Assembly (NCBI RefSeq): GCF_023208195.1
Contig: NZ_CP060034.1
Location: 2,542,001 to 2,606,000 of the forward strand
Direction of reading: 5' to 3'
Origin: Nocardioides sp. InS609-2
Lineage (GTDB): Bacteria; Actinomycetota; Actinomycetes; Propionibacteriales; Nocardioidaceae
DNA length: 64,000 nucleotides
The notes beneath the pieces were generated by a model. The model saw only the letters and a program-made list of their open reading frames with translations, had not been told where the DNA came from and ran no database searches. Both the position numbers and the translations under genes were made by a program. Every line of letters begins with the position of its first letter. The stretch's first letter is position 1. Below are positions 60,579 to 64,000 of this stretch, one piece after another.

Positions 60579-60990
60579 CCGTCCAGGCAACGACTTCTGG
60601 AGTGACCCTCTTGTCATCGGAGCCGTGACCGAAGAGGGAACCGCGTCCGGCGACCCCCGCGCCGGCCGAGCCGACAGGCGCGCTCGTCCCGCGCGGGATC
60701 CGCTTGCGGGCCGTCGCAACGTGGAGCTTGGACGGAAGCCGTCGAGGTATCGGTAGCGCAAGGCAGCGACGTCGCCCACAGACGGCATCATGCTCGACCA
60801 GCCGAGGGTTTCCGAGGGCTCCGGGTCAGTCAGTAGATCTTCGTGCCGTCCCGCATCTCGCGGATGGGTCAAGGTGTCCGAGATGCCGGGCTGTCTCGAG
60901 GCACCGTCAGAGACGCAACCCGACATAACGTCGCCTTGAAACAAAGGTGACCGGTTTTGAAAAATAGGCTGCATCTCGACACATTGATGG
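60579..60990. other. Intergenic stretch with a repeat half-site
   Basis: Contains CTGCATCTCGACA at 60969-60981, a single arm of the dispersed palindrome, 9 bp from the 3' end of dnaB and preceded by TTTTGAAAAATAGG, which resembles the TTCAAAATTTTGA block of copy B. Nothing else recognised. Confidence 0.55.
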
Positions 60991-62412
60991 TCAGTGCGCC
61001 ATGTCGACGAAGCGCGAGTAGTGACCCTGGAAGGCCACGGTCAGGTCGCGGGTAGGGCCGTTGCGGTGCTTGGCCACGATCAGGTCGGCCTCGCCGGGAC
61101 GGGTCGACTCCTTCTCGTAGACGTCGTCGCGGTGGAGCAGGATCACCATGTCGGCGTCCTGCTCGAGCGAGCCGGACTCACGCAGGTCACTCATCATCGG
61201 GCGCTTGTCGCCGCGCTGCTCGGGACCACGGTTGAGCTGGGAGAGCGCGATGATCGGCACGCTGAGCTCCTTGGCCAGCAGCTTGATCTGCCGCGAGAAC
61301 TCCGAGACCTCGAGCTGGCGGGACTCGACCTTCTTGCCCGAGCTCATCAGCTGCATGTAGTCGATGACGATGAGCCGCAGGTCGTGGCGCTGCTTGAGCC
61401 GGCGGGCCTTGGCCCGGATCTCCATCATCGTCATGTTCGGGGAGTCGTCGATGAACATCGGCGCGCTGGAGACCTCGCCCATCTTCTTGGCGAGCTTGTC
61501 CCAGTCGTCCTCGCTCATGTTGCCGTTGCGGATGTGGTTCAGCGGCACCTTCGCCTCGGCCGAGAGCAGGCGCATGGTGATCTCGGAGCGCGTCATCTCG
61601 AGGCTGAAGAAGACGCTGGTCATGTTGTTGTGGATCGACGCGGCCCTACATAAGTCTAGTGCCAAAGTCGACTTCCCCATGGCCGGGCGGGCCGCGACGA
61701 TGATCATCTGGCCGGAGTGCAGACCGTTGGTGAGGTCGTCGAGGTCGGCGAAGCCGGTCGGGACGCCGTACAGGCCGGCCTCGCGGTTGCCGATGGCCTC
61801 GATCTCGTCGAGGACGCCGTTCATGATGTCGCTGAGCGGGGCGTAGTCCTCGGCCGTACGCCGGTCGGTGATCTTGTAGACCTCGGCCTGCGCCTGGTCG
61901 ACCACGTCGTCGACCTGGCCCTCGCCGGCGTAGCCGATCTGCACGATCTTGGTGCCGGCGTCGACGAGGCGACGCAGGATCGACTTCTCGCGCACGATCT
62001 CGCCGTAGTAGGCAGCGTTGGCCGCGATCGGGACGTTGGCCGAGAGCGTGTGGAGGTACGGCGCGCCGCCGACCCGCTGCAGCTCGCCGCGCCGATGCAG
62101 CTCGGCGGCGACGGTGACCGGGTCCGCGGGCTCGCCGCGTCCGTAGAGGTCGATGATCGCGTCGTGGATGATCTCGTGGGCCGGGCGGTAGAAGTCGACG
62201 CCGCGGACCACCTCCGACACGTCGGCGATGGCGTCCTTGGAGAGCAGCATCGCGCCGAGCACGCTCTGCTCGGCGGCGGGGTCCTGCGGGGGCGTGCGGT
62301 CACCCGGGCGCGAGGTCGCCTCGCCGGGAGCGAACGGCGACGGGCCGTCGCCCCAGTGATCGTCGAACGTCACGTCTGGAGAGCCCTGCAGGTTGTCCTC
62401 GGTGACGCACAT
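60991..62412 (-). CDS. dnaB: Replicative DNA helicase DnaB
   Basis: A 473-residue hexameric helicase. N-terminal domain PPQDPAAEQSVLGAMLLSKD to ~165, RecA-like C-terminal domain with Walker A IIVAARPAMGKST (Lys247), LRLIVIDYMQLMSSG (Walker B) and RESGSLEQDADMVILLHRDD. Full length with no intein. Just after the Walker Lys, codons ACT TTG GCA CTA GAC TTA TGT AGG (61645-61668) are unlike the rest of the gene. Unwinds DNA at the fork. Confidence 0.95.
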   Translation of the reverse strand: MCVTEDNLQGSPDVTFDDHWGDGPSPFAPGEATSRPGDRTPPQDPAAEQSVLGAMLLSKDAIADVSEVVRGVDFYRPAHEIIHDAIIDLYGRGEPADPVTVAAELHRRGELQRVGGAPYLHTLSANVPIAANAAYYGEIVREKSILRRLVDAGTKIVQIGYAGEGQVDDVVDQAQAEVYKITDRRTAEDYAPLSDIMNGVLDEIEAIGNREAGLYGVPTGFADLDDLTNGLHSGQMIIVAARPAMGKSTLALDLCRAASIHNNMTSVFFSLEMTRSEITMRLLSAEAKVPLNHIRNGNMSEDDWDKLAKKMGEVSSAPMFIDDSPNMTMMEIRAKARRLKQRHDLRLIVIDYMQLMSSGKKVESRQLEVSEFSRQIKLLAKELSVPIIALSQLNRGPEQRGDKRPMMSDLRESGSLEQDADMVILLHRDDVYEKESTRPGEADLIVAKHRNGPTRDLTVAFQGHYSRFVDMAH

Positions 62413-62556
62413 GCTGCTCCCTGGTTGCCGTCTCGTTGCAGGCTAGGCCCGGGCACCGACAGTCCCCGAGCCCGTCGGATCGCCGCCGTGTGATGGGGTG
62501 TCCGACCTTGCGGCCTCGCGGACGGTACGACGCCGCGGGCCCAACTCGTTAATGAG

Positions 62557-62565
62557 TTATCCACA
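62557..62565 (+). promoter_or_regulatory. DnaA box
   Basis: TTATCCACA, the perfect 9-mer. Confidence 0.65.
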
Positions 62566-62635
62566 GGGTCTGGGGATAACTCGGCCGGCCTTCTGGACGA
62601 CACGCTGTTCTGTGTGCACGGGCTGGGGACAGCGT

Positions 62636-62644
62636 TGTGGACAA
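62636..62644 (-). promoter_or_regulatory. DnaA box, opposite orientation
   Basis: On the minus strand TTGTCCACA, the preferred actinobacterial form; 70 bp from the first box. Confidence 0.65.
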
Positions 62645-62893
62645 CGTCGATCACTCCGCGTCGCGACGGTCTCTGACCTGCGTAAACACTGTTCACTGGG
62701 TGTGGAGGAGAAGAACTTGCCAGAAAGGTCTGTTCATCTTCTCGACATGTGGGCTTTGCCGGTTGCTTTGTCGACACGGCGTTGAGGCGACTCGACGACC
62801 CACAGGTTGGGCCCGATCATGCACAGGCAGGCGGGCGTCCACATGTAGGGATCATCACTCCCCTATGGTCATTACTCGCCGTACAGTCGCCTC

Positions 62894-64000
62894 ATGACCG
62901 AACAGCTCGCCACCAGTCGGCGCAGGGAGATCGTCGGGCTGGCCGTGCCGGCGTTTCTCGCCCTGGTCGCCGAGCCGATGTTCCTGCTGGCCGACGCGGC
63001 CATCATCGGCCACCTGGGCACCAGCGAGCTGGCCGGTCTCGGCGTTGCGGCGGCGGTGCTGCAGACGCTGGTCGGCCTGTGCGTCTTCCTCGCCTACGGC
63101 ACCACGGCGAGCGTCGCGCGTCGGCTCGGTGCCGGCGACGTGCGCGGCGCGCTCGGCCAGGGCGTCGACGGTCTCTGGCTGGCGATCCTCATCGGTGTCC
63201 CGGTGACCATCCTCGGCATGCTGCTCACGACACCGCTCGTCGAGGCTTTCGGCGCCGGCAGCGAGACGACCGGACACGCCGCGACGTACCTCCGGCTCGC
63301 CCTCCTCGGCACCACCCCGCTCCTGATGATGCTGGCCGCGACCGGTGTGCTGCGCGGCCTGCAGGACACCCGAACCCCGCTCGTCGTCGCGGTCGCCGGC
63401 AACGGGCTCAACATCGCGCTCAACCTGCTGCTCGTGTACGGCGTCGGCAGCATCAACGGTCTCGGCATCGCCGGCTCGGCCATCGGCACGGTGCTGGCCC
63501 AGGTTGCGTCGGCCGCCGCCCTCGTCTGGGTCGTGGTCCGCGCGGCCCGTCGCGAGAACGCGCCCCTGTCGCCCGACCGACCCGGCATCACCGCCGCAGC
63601 CCGCGCGGCCGTGCCGCTCGTCGTACGCACCCTGACCCTGCGCGCCGCCCTGCTCGTCACGACGTACGCCGTCGTGGTGGCCGGCCACGGCCGGGCGACC
63701 GAGCTCGCGACCCATCAGCTGGCCTTCACGATCTGGACCTTCCTGGCCTTCGCGCTCGATGCGCTGGCCATCGCGGCGCAGGCGATCACCGGCCGCTACC
63801 TCGGCGCCGGCGACGTCATCGGCACCCGCCAAGTCACCGCGCAGATGATCCGGTGGGGCATCGGCGCGGGCGTGGTCTGCGGCGTACTCCTCGCCGCCAG
63901 CAGCCCGCTCCTCGGCCCGCTCTTCAGCGACGACCCACGGGTCCACGACCTGCTCGTGCCGGTGCTCGTCGTGGCGGCGATCGGGCAGCCGGTCGCCGGC
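62894..64000 (+). CDS. MATE-family efflux protein, 3' end outside the window
   Basis: Three hundred sixty-nine codons of a DinF-type MATE exporter: LAVPAFLALVAEPMFLLADA, IIGHLGTSELAGLGVAAAVL, and the repeat-half start LTLRAALLVTTYAVVVAGHG with ELATHQLAFTIWTFLAFALD. MATE proteins export cationic drugs by Na or H antiport. ATG 62894; the frame is open to the window end. Confidence 0.9.
   Translation, partial: MTEQLATSRRREIVGLAVPAFLALVAEPMFLLADAAIIGHLGTSELAGLGVAAAVLQTLVGLCVFLAYGTTASVARRLGAGDVRGALGQGVDGLWLAILIGVPVTILGMLLTTPLVEAFGAGSETTGHAATYLRLALLGTTPLLMMLAATGVLRGLQDTRTPLVVAVAGNGLNIALNLLLVYGVGSINGLGIAGSAIGTVLAQVASAAALVWVVVRAARRENAPLSPDRPGITAAARAAVPLVVRTLTLRAALLVTTYAVVVAGHGRATELATHQLAFTIWTFLAFALDALAIAAQAITGRYLGAGDVIGTRQVTAQMIRWGIGAGVVCGVLLAASSPLLGPLFSDDPRVHDLLVPVLVVAAIGQPVAG

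Larger units (their letters stand above)
62413..62893. other. dnaB-MATE intergenic region with DnaA boxes
   Basis: A 481-bp divergent region holding upstream sequences of dnaB and of the MATE gene. Besides the two DnaA boxes (own entries), ACTCGTTAATGAGTTAT at 62544-62560 contains the palindrome ACTCGTTAATGAGT (one mismatch). No small gene seen. Confidence 0.6.

Noticed and set aside
62557..62644. Chromosomal origin of replication
   Set aside because: Only two DnaA boxes, no AT-rich unwinding element and no dnaA/dnaN genes nearby.
1..64000. CRISPR array or cas genes
   Set aside because: No regularly spaced direct repeats and no Cas motifs seen; the repeats present are few, palindromic and widely spaced.

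Overview
The window is very GC-rich, uses GTG starts freely, is packed with 4-bp stop/start overlaps, and has a dnaB of actinobacterial type near its right end. Gene content (DUF222/HNH nuclease, DinB/mycothiol-transferase-like protein, PopR/ClgR-like regulator with duplicated clpP, RNase AS-like protein, MalT-type LuxR remnant) suggests an actinobacterium close to Nocardioides. That placement is inferred from gene style, not from a marker-gene comparison. No tRNA, rRNA or CRISPR array was seen.

Layout. 1-17.9 kb is mostly chromosomal housekeeping and accessory genes: a vapBC toxin-antitoxin pair; a CmtR-like metal sensor driving two cation-efflux proteins; short SDR/SRPBCC/DUF998 and YcaQ/YkvA operons; a secreted hydrolase; an HNH nuclease; two dihydrofolate-reductase-fold genes (one a stump); MFS and LysE exporters. 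17.9-26.2 kb is a carbohydrate-use operon: LacI regulator with a double palindromic operator, lipoprotein binding protein, two permeases, a secreted GH144-like glucanase and a GH39-like glycosidase. A GH15-like gene divergent from it has decayed. 26.2-27.9 kb holds an accessory ClpP pair in which the second subunit has Ala at the catalytic Ser position, facing a PopR/ClgR-like regulator that ends in Leu-Ala-Ala. Both transcription units carry the same 19-bp operator. 28-35.7 kb has a MerR-linked ABC drug exporter, HAD phosphatases, a MerR/Cys-protein pair with a leaderless MerR-type promoter, and an exoribonuclease.

36.7-41.9 kb is the main mobile segment. A serine-resolvase gene is cut in two by a ~4.6 kb element with imperfect TTATNTGGACA ends, encoding two overlapping tyrosine recombinases (Tn554 TnpA/TnpB style) and carrying a NUDIX hydrolase and a nucleoside-2-deoxyribosyltransferase-like gene. 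42-53 kb mixes intact metabolic genes with remnants (LuxR, ISL3 transposase, GNAT, aldo/keto reductase) and an IS1380-like element sitting inside an 80-codon membrane-protein ORF.

53.2-58 kb is a decaying [NiFe]-hydrogenase maturation locus: intact FecCD-type ABC importer (plausibly for nickel), a DUF6390-like protein, a HypC whose central segment is read in the wrong frame, and a frameshifted hypE stump. 58-64 kb has GrpB, a secreted protein, a double-VOC protein, dnaB and a MATE exporter, with two opposed perfect DnaA boxes between the last two. Across 34-61 kb a dispersed palindromic repeat (core CTGCATCTCGACA, with an internal hairpin kept in several copies) recurs at least seven times and often sits next to truncated genes.
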